The notes under the pieces were generated by a model. It had not been told where the DNA came from. It saw nothing but the letters and a program-made list of their open reading frames with translations, and did no database searches. A stretch of DNA of 9,279 nucleotides from an uncultured Neisseria sp. (GTDB lineage: Bacteria; Pseudomonadota; Gammaproteobacteria; Burkholderiales; Neisseriaceae): assembly GCA_937919795.1 (NCBI GenBank), contig CALFOA010000484.1:1-9279 (forward strand), in the 5' to 3' direction. Positions within the stretch are counted from its first letter, which is position 1; each line of letters begins with the position of its first letter. This document shows positions 1-6,057 of this stretch, in pieces. The position numbers and the translations under genes are program-made.

Positions 1-179
1 TCAAAACCGGCCAAATCCCACTCCACCCGCATTAAGAAGCGGTTTTCTTCGGCATCTTGGTGTTGGTCGGCGTGCAGAATGTTGCCGTTGTGTTGCAATA
101 AAAAAGAAGAAATGGCGTGCACCAGGCCTTTGCGGTCGGGGGCGTTAATCAGTAGGGTAGCGGTGGAACGCTCACTCAT
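1..179 (-). CDS. purU: Formyltetrahydrofolate deformylase, N-terminal part (partial)
   Basis: This is the 5' end of a minus-strand gene cut by the window edge; 59 codons are visible from the ATG at 179-177. The product starts MSERSTATLLINAPDRKGLV and continues with the pattern of an N-terminal ACT domain, including the APDRKGLVHAIS segment, a histidine-rich HADQHQD strand and the FLMRVEWD strand seen in PurU proteins. PurU hydrolyses 10-formyl-tetrahydrofolate to formate and tetrahydrofolate in the cytoplasm, balancing the one-carbon pool. The formyltransferase-like catalytic domain lies outside the window, so the identification rests on the ACT domain alone; another ACT-domain regulator is the main alternative. 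No strong Shine-Dalgarno sequence is visible before the ATG. A hairpin of two uptake-sequence copies separates it from the gene upstream, suggesting it has its own promoter. Confidence 0.85.
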   Translation of the reverse strand, partial: MSERSTATLLINAPDRKGLVHAISSFLLQHNGNILHADQHQDAEENRFLMRVEWDLAGF

Positions 180-223
180 GGGAAATCAATCTTTATGGAA
201 ATAAAACCGCCATTCTAACAAAG

Positions 224-256
224 TTTCAGACAGGCATTAAATAGGCCTGTCTGAAA
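224..256 (-). terminator. Hairpin from inverted uptake-sequence pair
   Basis: Two uptake-sequence copies face each other: 225-237 reads TTCAGACAGGCAT and 243-255 reads AGGCCTGTCTGAA, which has G instead of T at its second base. The perfect arms are 224-235 and 245-256, 12 bp each, around a 9-base loop. On the minus strand the hairpin lies just past the unknown membrane-protein gene and is followed by CTTTGTT, a modest U-rich tail. It probably acts as that gene's transcription terminator as well as an uptake signal. Confidence 0.65.
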
Positions 257-287
257 AAAATACGAATTAATATTATGAAACGGCTTT

Positions 288-1022
288 TTATGCTTTTGGC
301 TTATTAAAGAAAGCCATAAATACTGCCGCCGCGGTGGTGGAGAGCAGGGTGTATTGGAGCGGTTTTTCTAGGAGGTGGTGGTGCTGATAAGCATAATAAT
401 AACAAGGCACCAATACGGCCAGCAGTATGCCGGTGCGTTGGCTGAAATCCAGTCGCAAACGGCGCTTGGCGCGCACATCGTCCCATAATTCGCCCACGCG
501 GATGATGCTGCTGAGCGCCAAAATAAAACACATGCTCATGTAAAACGCCACCGGCTTAGGAGGAATCAGATTGCTGTTGCGCAGTAGAAAAACCACGGCC
601 AGTGCCAATAAGGCCAGTGTGGTGATGGTGTTTTGCAGCATATAGCCAAAAGGCAGACGACCGGCCGGTAGGGCAAGCTTGGAGCGTAGCGACCAAAATA
701 AGGGGGAAAACGCCAGAAACATGGCGGCACGGTGTTCGGGAAAGTCGGGATTTTTCTGCGTGTAAGCATCTAGGAATAAATCGGCCAAACCGCGCTGTTG
801 TGCACCATAGTGGATGATTTCTGGGTTTGCCGTTTCTTCATCGGTAGGGCGGTGCCAATCGATGCCTCTGGCGTGCAAGACATACACTCCGTTTGGGTTG
901 TATGATTGTGTGGTGTTTTGTGTTTCGGTGACCAGATTCAGCGGGCAAGGCTCTAGGCTCAGCTTGCGGGCAAGCTGGTTGTTCAGTTCGAGCAAAGCCT
1001 CTGTGGTGTGGAAACGGGTCAT
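288..1022 (-). CDS. Unrecognised protein with four predicted membrane segments
   Basis: I do not recognise this family. The frame is open from a TTG at 1070-1068 (260 codons). I prefer the ATG at 1022-1020 (244 residues, starting MTRFHTTEALLELN), because the TTG lies inside a 7-bp inverted repeat (1055-1061 with 1074-1080). Neither start has a clear Shine-Dalgarno sequence. Counted from the TTG, the first 130 or so residues are soluble, rich in His, Asn and Thr, and include YVLHARGIDWHRPTDEE and PEHRAAMFLAF. Four hydrophobic stretches follow at about 147-168, 173-192, 213-231 and 240-256. A basic segment (RAKRRLR, about 200-206) lies between the second and third, implying a cytoplasmic loop there. 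The C-terminus is NKPKA. The gene begins soon after the folD stop on the same strand, so it is probably cotranscribed with folD. Confidence 0.75.
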   Translation of the reverse strand: MTRFHTTEALLELNNQLARKLSLEPCPLNLVTETQNTTQSYNPNGVYVLHARGIDWHRPTDEETANPEIIHYGAQQRGLADLFLDAYTQKNPDFPEHRAAMFLAFSPLFWSLRSKLALPAGRLPFGYMLQNTITTLALLALAVVFLLRNSNLIPPKPVAFYMSMCFILALSSIIRVGELWDDVRAKRRLRLDFSQRTGILLAVLVPCYYYAYQHHHLLEKPLQYTLLSTTAAAVFMAFFNKPKA

Positions 1023-1054
1023 AAACGCAGGGGTATGGTATAGAGAGAATGTTA

Positions 1055-1080
1055 GGCGCTTAGCCGCCAAGCCAAGCGCC
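1055..1080 (-). repeat. 7-bp inverted repeat at the folD / unknown-gene junction
   Basis: GGCGCTT at 1055-1061 pairs with AAGCGCC at 1074-1080 around a 12-base loop. It starts 10 bases past the folD stop (1091) and covers the alternative TTG start of the downstream gene. No T run follows it on the minus strand, so it is not a convincing terminator. It could be an mRNA processing or stability element, or coincidence. Confidence 0.35.
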
Positions 1081-1090
1081 GTTGGCTGAA

Positions 1091-1960
1091 TTAGGCAGAT
1101 GCGACTTTTTTATCGCGTAGGCGGGCGGCCGATAAGGTGTTGTCCAGTAAAGTAGCAATGGTCATCGGGCCGACGCCGCCGGGCACGGGGGTAATCATGG
1201 AAGCACGTTCTTTGGCGGTTTCAAACTCCACATCGCCGCACAATTTGCCGTTATCCTGACGGTTGATGCCGACATCAATTACCACTGCGCCAGGTTTGAT
1301 CCAATCGCCTTTGATAAAGTTCGGGATCCCCACGCCCACCACCAGAATATCGGCAGCGGCAATTTCGTCTTGTAGGTTTTGGGTGGCGCTGTGGCAGATG
1401 GTTACGGTGGCACGCGCCAGCAGCAATTCCAGTAACTGCGGGCGGCCGACGATGTTGGAAGCGCCGACTACCACTGCTTTTTTGCCCACCGGATCTACGC
1501 CGTAGGCTTCCAGCAGGGTCATCACGCCTTTAGGGGTGCAGGGGCGCATCAACGGCATTTTCACCGCGAGGCGGCCGACGTTGTAGGGGTGAAAACCATC
1601 TACATCTTTGCCGGGCAAGATACGCTCAAGCACGGTCTGGCTGTCGATTTGCGGCGGCAGCGGCAGTTGCACCAGAATACCGTCTACTTTCGGGTTGTCG
1701 TTCAACTCGTCAATCAGGCGCAGCAAATCGGCTTGGCTGGTGTCGGCAGGCAATTCGTAAGAAAGAGATTCAAAACCCACTTTTTCGCAGGCGAGTTTTT
1801 TGTTGCGCACATAAACGGCGCTGGCAGGGTCGTTGCCGACTAACACGACTGCCAAGCAAGGTGTACGTAGCTTATTTTCTTTGCGCTGTTGTACTTCCGC
1901 TGCGATGCGGTTGAGGTGTTGTTGAGATACTTCTTTACCATTGATGATTTGAGCGCTCAT
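1091..1960 (-). CDS. folD: Bifunctional methylene-THF dehydrogenase / methenyl-THF cyclohydrolase
   Basis: FolD interconverts 5,10-methylene-, 5,10-methenyl- and 10-formyl-tetrahydrofolate using NADP in the cytoplasm. The length of 289 residues is close to the 288 of E. coli FolD. Visible signatures are the catalytic Y50-xxx-K54 pair in [24 protein letters not shown] (92-102), the folate-binding [13 protein letters not shown] (119-131), PCTPKG (140-145), the Rossmann dinucleotide loop GASNIVGRP (166-174), VVIDVGIN (226-233), and the C-terminal [17 protein letters not shown] (256-272). All expected key residues are present. The start ATG is at 1960-1958; the ribosome-binding site is weak. The leader upstream is AT-rich; a possible extended -10 (TGC then GACAAT, minus strand, 2023-2015) is only a guess. 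The unknown membrane-protein gene follows 20 bases downstream of the stop and purU comes after it. Confidence 0.97.
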   Translation of the reverse strand: MSAQIINGKEVSQQHLNRIAAEVQQRKENKLRTPCLAVVLVGNDPASAVYVRNKKLACEKVGFESLSYELPADTSQADLLRLIDELNDNPKVDGILVQLPLPPQIDSQTVLERILPGKDVDGFHPYNVGRLAVKMPLMRPCTPKGVMTLLEAYGVDPVGKKAVVVGASNIVGRPQLLELLLARATVTICHSATQNLQDEIAAADILVVGVGIPNFIKGDWIKPGAVVIDVGINRQDNGKLCGDVEFETAKERASMITPVPGGVGPMTIATLLDNTLSAARLRDKKVASA

Positions 1961-2108
1961 GATGGGATCGGTCTCTGGTGAGGGTGTTGTTGTGTAAAAA
2001 AACTAAAGCGGCTTATTGTCGCATTTTTTCACTTTTTTTTCATCTTTTTATTTTAGGATGAATGAATAAGTGTGAGAAAGATATAGCGTAAAAACAAAAT
2101 GATGGTTT

Positions 2109-2121
2109 TTCAGACAGGCAT
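2109..2121 (-). repeat. DNA uptake sequence (single copy)
   Basis: An exact copy of the window's 13-mer in reverse orientation (TTCAGACAGGCAT). It lies between the divergent folD gene and the tRNA cluster, just upstream of the tRNA promoter. No inverted partner is nearby, so it is an uptake signal without terminator function. Confidence 0.8.
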
Positions 2122-2137
2122 GTTTTAAATAAAACGC

Positions 2138-2166
2138 TTGCTCTTGCGTAAATGAACGGGTATAGT
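2138..2166 (+). promoter_or_regulatory. Sigma70-type promoter of the tRNA cluster
   Basis: A -35 element TTGCTC (2138-2143) and a -10 element TATAGT (2161-2166) are separated by exactly 17 bases and sit just before the first tRNA (2180). The A-rich stretch AAATAAAA immediately upstream of the -35 could serve as an UP element, as is common for stable-RNA promoters. Assigned by inspection only. Confidence 0.6.
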
Positions 2167-2179
2167 TGCTATCTCTCGT

Positions 2180-2257
2180 CGGGGCGTAGCGCAGCCTGGT
2201 TAGCGCATCTGCTTTGGGAGCAGAGGGTCGTGAGTTCGAATCCCACCGCCCCGACCA
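2180..2257 (+). tRNA. tRNA-Pro (anticodon TGG)
   Basis: A complete cloverleaf can be drawn. The acceptor arm CGGGGCG (2180-2186) pairs with CGCCCCG (2247-2253). The anticodon stem TCTGC/GCAGA encloses loop TTTGGGA, with TGG at 2215-2217 and G at the next position, as in other proline tRNAs. The T arm contains GTTCGAATC. Discriminator A and CCA (2254-2257) are encoded. It is the first gene of a three-tRNA transcript. Confidence 0.95.
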
Positions 2258-2308
2258 CCCTAACGCCCAAATAGATAAGGCACGTCAGAGCCGGGCAAGG
2301 TAAATTAA

Positions 2309-2385
2309 GCGCCCGTAGCTCAACCGGATAGAGCACCGGCCTTCTAAGCCGGGGGTTACAGGTTCGATTCCTGTCGGGCGTGCCA
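2309..2385 (+). tRNA. tRNA-Arg (anticodon TCT)
   Basis: The acceptor arm GCGCCCG (2309-2315) pairs with CGGGCGT (2375-2381), including one terminal G-T pair. The anticodon stem CCGGC/GCCGG encloses loop CTTCTAA, with TCT at 2343-2345, which reads the AGA/AGG arginine codons. The T arm has GGTTCGATTCC. Discriminator G and CCA are encoded. It lies 51 bases after tRNA-Pro, with nothing recognisable in the spacer. Confidence 0.95.
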
Positions 2386-2418
2386 AAAAACGTATCATTC
2401 GATACCGCCAGTTTCAGT

Positions 2419-2495
2419 GGTGGCTATAGCTCAGTTGGTAGAGCCCCGGATTGTGATTCCGGTTGTCGTGGGTTCGAGCCCCATTAGCCACCCCA
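2419..2495 (+). tRNA. tRNA-His (anticodon GTG)
   Basis: The acceptor arm GTGGCTA (2420-2426) pairs with TAGCCAC (2485-2491). The extra G(-1) that marks histidine tRNAs is encoded at 2419 opposite the discriminator C at 2492, followed by CCA. The anticodon stem CCGGA/TCCGG encloses loop TTGTGAT, with GTG at 2453-2455. The sequence closely resembles E. coli tRNA-His as I remember it. It is the last tRNA before the terminator. Confidence 0.96.
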
Positions 2496-2503
2496 TCATT
2501 ATG

Positions 2504-2538
2504 AAAAACCCGCTTCAGCTTGAAGCGGGTTTTTCATT
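2504..2538 (+). terminator. Rho-independent terminator of the tRNA cluster
   Basis: A perfect 14-bp stem (2504-2517 with 2521-2534) has the GC-rich core CCCGCTTCA/TGAAGCGGG, a 3-base loop and a run of five T. It follows tRNA-His by 8 bases. The A run on its left side means it could also work on the opposite strand. It contains no uptake sequence, unlike the paired-repeat hairpins elsewhere in the window. Confidence 0.9.
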
Positions 2539-2553
2539 TGCTTGTTAGATGAA

Positions 2554-2566
2554 ATGCCTGTCTGAA
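2554..2566 (+). repeat. DNA uptake sequence (single copy)
   Basis: An exact copy of ATGCCTGTCTGAA between the tRNA terminator and the hldC promoter. It abuts the -35 element that starts at 2567, so the promoter and the uptake sequence are immediate neighbours. Confidence 0.8.
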
Positions 2567-2595
2567 TTGTATCGGCGCCGGGGCTTCGGTATGAT
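2567..2595 (+). promoter_or_regulatory. Probable promoter of the hldC operon
   Basis: TTGTAT (2567-2572) and TATGAT (2590-2595) are 17 bases apart. The -10 matches the sigma70 consensus at five of six positions; the -35 matches only in TTG. The start codon is about 60 bases downstream. It is the best candidate between the tRNA terminator and hldC, but was found by eye. Confidence 0.45.
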
Positions 2596-2658
2596 GAGAG
2601 CCTAAATAAACTTGATTCACCTCCTTCGATTACTTTGCTTTCCAGAAAGAAGCTTGCC

Positions 2659-3165
2659 ATGCACGATTGGTCTTTGCCCGATTTTGAACAAAAAATCTGC
2701 CCGCCCGAACAGTTGGCCGAAAAAATTGCCGCGCTGCCGCGGCCTTTGGTGTTTACCAACGGCTGTTTCGATATTCTGCACCGCGGTCATGTTACCTATC
2801 TGGCGCAGGCACGTTCAGCCGGGGCGGCCTTGGTGTTGGCACTCAATACCGATGCCTCGGTCAAGCGGCAGGGCAAGGGGGATGACAGACCGATTAATAC
2901 GCTGGCCAACCGCGCGGCAGTAGCAGCCGCTTTGGCCTGTGTGGATTTGGTAACTTGGTTTGACGACGATACCCCGGCGGCTTTGATTGAAGCGGTGAAG
3001 CCGGATGTATTGATTAAAGGCGGCGACTGGCCGGTAGAGAAAATCGTCGGTGCTGCCGAAACATTGGCGCGTGGTGGTAAAGTGTTTTCGATTCCGTTTT
3101 TGCATCAGACTTCCACCACGCAAACGCTGGAAAAAATCCGCGTGGCGGATAAGCAGGAGTCGTGA
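2659..3165 (+). CDS. hldC: D-glycero-beta-D-manno-heptose 1-phosphate adenylyltransferase
   Basis: This enzyme transfers AMP from ATP to heptose 1-phosphate, giving ADP-heptose for the LPS/LOS inner core. I start it at the ATG at 2659 (168 residues, [17 protein letters not shown]), preceded by a purine-rich AGAAAGAAG. An in-frame TTG at 2635 has no ribosome-binding site. It is a single nucleotidyltransferase domain: [12 protein letters not shown] at 33-44 carries the ATP-binding HxGH motif, [18 protein letters not shown] is at 63-80, KGGDW at 120-124, and the C-terminal STTQTLEKI motif ends near 160. Enterobacteria have this domain fused behind a heptose kinase as HldE. Here it stands alone, so a separate kinase (HldA) is expected elsewhere. 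Its stop overlaps the birA/coaX start by one base (TGATG), indicating translational coupling. Confidence 0.93.
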   Translation: MHDWSLPDFEQKICPPEQLAEKIAALPRPLVFTNGCFDILHRGHVTYLAQARSAGAALVLALNTDASVKRQGKGDDRPINTLANRAAVAAALACVDLVTWFDDDTPAALIEAVKPDVLIKGGDWPVEKIVGAAETLARGGKVFSIPFLHQTSTTQTLEKIRVADKQES

Positions 3166-4895
3166 TGCATCCGCTGCATTGGAAATTATTGGCACGGCTC
3201 GCCGACGGCGAAGCACATCATGTGTGTACGCTCAGCCCACATGTGGGCGTGCGGCCGCAACAGCTCAACGGTTTATGGCAGCAGATGCCGCCGCATGTGC
3301 GGGGTTTGTTGCGTCAGCACGACGGCCACTGGCGCTTGGTGCGACCACTCGCGGTGTTTGATGAAACCGCTTTGCAACAGGCTGCGGCAGGTTTTGATGC
3401 GCATTTGATACACGAATGTACCTCCAGCAACGATTTATTGTTGGCGGATGCGCGTACCGAGCCTTCGACGGTGCACCGCCGTTTGTATGTGGCGCACAGC
3501 CAGGAGCAGGGGCGCGGGCGGCAGGGCAAGAGCTGGCAGAGCCGTTTGGGCGAATGCTTGATGTTCAGCCTGGGCTGGACGTTTGATAAGCCTCAGGCTG
3601 AATTGGGCGCGCTGGCGCTGGTGTGTGCGCTGGCTTGCCAACGCGCGTTGCGACAGCAAGGGCTGGCGGTACAAATTAAATGGCCAAACGATTTGGTGGT
3701 TGGTAACGATAAGCTTGGCGGCATTCTGATTGAAACGGTGCGCAGTGGCGGGCGCACCCATGTGGTGATCGGCATCGGGATTAATTATGTGTTGCCCAAA
3801 GAGGTGGAACAATCCACATCGGTGCAGGCTGCTTTTCAGACAGGCATTTCACCTTCTGCGCAACAACTGTTGCAAGCGATATTGCAGCAGCTTGCATCTT
3901 TGTTGCCTCAGTTTGAAACAGATGGTTTTGCGCCTTTGGCGGCGGAATATCAGGCGGCGCACCGTGATCAGGGGCGCTGGGTTTGTCTGTTTAAAGAGGG
4001 TGAAATGCAATATGAAGGGCAGGCACTCGGTGTGAACACACAAGGGGCGTTACGTGTACAGACCGCCGACGGAGAGCGTGAAGTGGTGAGTGGCGAAATC
4101 AGTTTGCGGCCGAAAGAGCAGCCGTTGATCGAGGTGCCAACTGAGAGCGTGCGTTATTTATTGTTGGATGCCGGCAACAGTCAATTGAAATGGGCGTGGG
4201 TGACCAACGGCGTACTCGGCTCGGTGGAGCATGCGCCGTATCGCGACCTTAGCACTTTGGGCGAATCGTGGCGACAACACGGATCAGCGGCTGATCAAAT
4301 TATCGGCTGCGCGGTATGTGGTGAGATAAAAAAAGCATTGGTAGCGGCGCAATTGCCAAATAACATCGAGTGGCTGCCTTCAATGGCGCAAGGTTTGGGG
4401 GTGCGCAATCATTACCGCAATCCGGCCGAGCACGGTGCCGACCGCTGGTTTAATGCTTTGGGCAGCCGCCGTTTTTCCCGCCATGCTTGTGTGGTGGTGA
4501 GCTGTGGCACGGCGGTAACAATCGATGCGTTGAGCCATGACGATCATTATTTGGGCGGCACCATCATGCCCGGTTTTCATTTGATGAAAGAGGCGATGGC
4601 CTTGAAAACCGCCAATCTGAACCGCCCGATTGGTAAGGTTTATCCTTTCCCGACCACCACCGCCAACGCGTTGGCCAGCGGCATGATGGATGCGGTGTGC
4701 GGCTCGATTTTGCTGATGCACGCGCGGTTGCAGGAAAAAACGGGCGAGGGGCAGCCGGTGGATGTGGTACTCACCGGCGGTGGTGCCGCAAAAGTGGCGC
4801 AGAATTTACCGCAAGCGTTTATTTTAGACAATACAGTAAAAATCGTAGATAATCTCGTGCTTTATGGTTTGTTGAACTGGATCGAGCAAACATGA
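3165..4895 (+). CDS. birA/coaX: Biotin--[acetyl-CoA carboxylase] ligase fused to type III pantothenate kinase
   Basis: One polypeptide of 576 residues carries two enzymes. Residues about 3-60 look like a small N-terminal DNA-binding-type domain. The biotin ligase follows: GRGRQGKSW (116-124, biotinyl-AMP loop), KWPND (172-176), KLGGILIE (183-190), then IGIGIN and a C-terminal SH3-like part (about 270-316). The pantothenate kinase begins near 330: DAGN (335-338, phosphate binding), GADR (424-427), SCGTAVTID (446-454) and LGGTIMPG (463-470). BirA attaches biotin to acetyl-CoA carboxylase; CoaX makes 4'-phosphopantothenate, the first step of CoA synthesis. I recall this fusion from other Neisseria. 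ATG 3165 is preferred over the GTG at 3162 because AGGAG (3155-3159) is correctly spaced for it. An uptake sequence (3835-3847) lies inside the ligase part. The stop overlaps the next start by four bases (ATGA). Confidence 0.95.
   Translation: MHPLHWKLLARLADGEAHHVCTLSPHVGVRPQQLNGLWQQMPPHVRGLLRQHDGHWRLVRPLAVFDETALQQAAAGFDAHLIHECTSSNDLLLADARTEPSTVHRRLYVAHSQEQGRGRQGKSWQSRLGECLMFSLGWTFDKPQAELGALALVCALACQRALRQQGLAVQIKWPNDLVVGNDKLGGILIETVRSGGRTHVVIGIGINYVLPKEVEQSTSVQAAFQTGISPSAQQLLQAILQQLASLLPQFETDGFAPLAAEYQAAHRDQGRWVCLFKEGEMQYEGQALGVNTQGALRVQTADGEREVVSGEISLRPKEQPLIEVPTESVRYLLLDAGNSQLKWAWVTNGVLGSVEHAPYRDLSTLGESWRQHGSAADQIIGCAVCGEIKKALVAAQLPNNIEWLPSMAQGLGVRNHYRNPAEHGADRWFNALGSRRFSRHACVVVSCGTAVTIDALSHDDHYLGGTIMPGFHLMKEAMALKTANLNRPIGKVYPFPTTTANALASGMMDAVCGSILLMHARLQEKTGEGQPVDVVLTGGGAAKVAQNLPQAFILDNTVKIVDNLVLYGLLNWIEQT
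3835..3847 (-). repeat. DNA uptake sequence inside birA/coaX
   Basis: An exact reverse-orientation copy within the coding sequence. It is read as part of AAFQTGIS in what looks like a variable loop after the IGIGIN strand of the ligase domain. It is the only intragenic copy in the window. Confidence 0.75.
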
Positions 4896-5776
4896 AATGG
4901 CTGTTCGCCATTCTGGTGGCATTAAATATAGTGGTTTTCGGCATCACCATGGTGGTTTTGCTAAACGATAAACAAAGCGATAACGCAACACCGGCGGCAG
5001 CACCGCCGGTGAGTACGCCGGTGCACGAGCTGTCTACACCGGCAACGGCGCTGGCACCGGCGGCTTCGGCCGCTTCCGCAGCATCGTTGGATTGGTTGCA
5101 AACCGGCAGCCGTGCCGGTGCTTCCGAGCCGAAAATCGATGAAAACGTGATTCCGAACGTGCCGACGCCCGAGCAGTTGGCGGTGAAAGAAAAAGAGCGT
5201 GTAGAGCGCGAGAAAAAGTTGCAGGCCGAAAAGCTGAAGAAAGAGCGCGAAGCGCAGGCGAAAAAGAATCAGGTGAGCGCGCAGGATTATGTGCCGGCTC
5301 AGCAGTCGTCCAATCAGGCCAGTTGTAACCGCTCTGCCAGCGTGACCCTGCCGGAAGATGATTATCACCGCATCAAAGGCTTGTTGGGGCAATGGCCGCA
5401 CGCTGCCAGCCGCACGGTGGAACGTCGCGAAGGCAATGCGAAGAAAACGGTGAAATACAGTGTGGCGGTACCGATACAGGTGGATGCGCAAGCGCAATTG
5501 AGCGAACTCAGCGCCAAAGGCTTCAGCGGCACGTTGAGCGGCGGCAGTATTGTGGTGGGCTCTTATAACGACCGTGCCGCCGCGCAGAATACGCTGGGCA
5601 AGGTACAGGCTGCCGGTTTCAGCGCCCAGTTGCGCGAACAGTCTTCCGGTGGCAACGAAGCGCTCAGCGTTGCGAAAATGCGGGTGGTGTTTGGTAGCGT
5701 AGACGAGGGCGGTTTGCAGTCTATCCAGAAGATTGTTGGGCCGTATGGGGCTTTGCAGCGCAGCAACTGCCGTTAA
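4892..5776 (+). CDS. Membrane-anchored SPOR-domain protein
   Basis: A 294-residue protein with a single N-terminal membrane anchor (about 4-24, [20 protein letters not shown]). Next is an Ala/Pro/Ser/Thr-rich segment (about 31-66), a strongly charged stretch likely to be helical or coiled coil (about 98-125, many Glu, Lys and Arg), and a C-terminal SPOR domain (about 188-250) with the [30 protein letters not shown] and AAGFSAQL elements. SPOR domains bind peptidoglycan lacking stem peptides at the septum, so a periplasmic role in cell division or wall remodelling, with FtsN-like architecture, is likely. It is not clearly FtsN. Cys145 and Cys293 flank the SPOR domain and might form a disulfide. 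The start overlaps the birA/coaX stop (ATGA), making this the third gene of the hldC operon, and a terminator follows within about 20 bases. Confidence 0.88.
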   Translation: MKWLFAILVALNIVVFGITMVVLLNDKQSDNATPAAAPPVSTPVHELSTPATALAPAASAASAASLDWLQTGSRAGASEPKIDENVIPNVPTPEQLAVKEKERVEREKKLQAEKLKKEREAQAKKNQVSAQDYVPAQQSSNQASCNRSASVTLPEDDYHRIKGLLGQWPHAASRTVERREGNAKKTVKYSVAVPIQVDAQAQLSELSAKGFSGTLSGGSIVVGSYNDRAAAQNTLGKVQAAGFSAQLREQSSGGNEALSVAKMRVVFGSVDEGGLQSIQKIVGPYGALQRSNCR

Positions 5777-5796
5777 TGAAATGATTCATTCAATTC

Positions 5797-5835
5797 AATG
5801 CCTGTCTGAAAAACGTTTCAGACAGGCATTTTTTA
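5797..5835 (+). terminator. Uptake-sequence terminator of the hldC operon
   Basis: Two exact uptake sequences in opposite orientation (5798-5810 and 5817-5829) form a 15-bp perfect stem (5797-5811 with 5816-5830) around the loop AACG, followed by a T run. This is the classic Neisseria arrangement in which an inverted pair of uptake sequences doubles as a rho-independent terminator. It ends the hldC / birA-coaX / SPOR transcript. Confidence 0.9.
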
Positions 5836-5905
5836 TGGTTTAGATGATGTTTTTTCCTAATTGCAACATAGGGTAAAGAAAAATTAATTTTGATAAATAT
5901 TGTGC

Positions 5906-5934
5906 TTGCTTTCCGTGGATTGAAGTCACATAAT
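5906..5934 (+). promoter_or_regulatory. Candidate promoter of the binding-lipoprotein gene
   Basis: TTGCTT (5906-5911) and CATAAT (5929-5934) are 17 bases apart, which would give a leader of roughly 115 bases before the ATG at 6058. A second possible -10, TATAAA (6014-6019), lies nearer the gene but has only a poor -35 (TTAGCG, 5992-5997). Either or both could be used. Confidence 0.4.
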
Positions 5935-5960
5935 TGCTAACAGGCGTAGTCACATATTTG
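5924..5960 (+). repeat. Imperfect direct repeat in the lipoprotein promoter region
   Basis: AGTCACATAATTG (5924-5936) and AGTCACATATTTG (5948-5960) match at 12 of 13 bases and are spaced 24 bases apart. The first copy overlaps the candidate -10 element. Tandem sites like this could be a regulator's operator, though a short AT-rich repeat can arise by chance. Confidence 0.45.
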
Positions 5961-6016
5961 GGCAAACTGCTCCATAAGGCTGTGGCGGCTATTAGCGGAT
6001 AAAGTTTTTTCGCTAT

Positions 6017-6031
6017 AAATAAATTTTATTT
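6017..6031. repeat. AT-only palindrome upstream of the lipoprotein start
   Basis: AAATAAA, one central T, then TTTATTT: a perfect 15-base palindrome ending 26 bases before the start codon and overlapping the alternative -10. It could be an operator or an mRNA element, but AT-rich palindromes are common in such leaders. Confidence 0.3.
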
Positions 6032-6057
6032 AATGATATTTGTACAGAGGTAGATTT

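Noticed and set aside
2033..2040. Run of eight T in the folD leader as a phase-variation tract
   Set aside because: It is short for a phase-variable homopolymer, lies in generally AT-rich DNA, and folD is a housekeeping gene.
2419..2600. Possible mobile-element attachment site at the 3' end of tRNA-His
   Set aside because: No integrase, no repeated tRNA tail downstream and no foreign-looking genes; core genes follow directly.
4961..5497. 178-codon open frame opposite the SPOR gene
   Set aside because: It is Arg/Leu/His-rich nonsense composition, antisense to a real gene with overlapping operon junctions.
6033..6053. Six-codon open frame (ATG to TAG) just before the lipoprotein start, as a possible leader peptide
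   Set aside because: It has no ribosome-binding site and no codon run suggestive of attenuation; short frames like this are expected by chance in AT-rich leaders.
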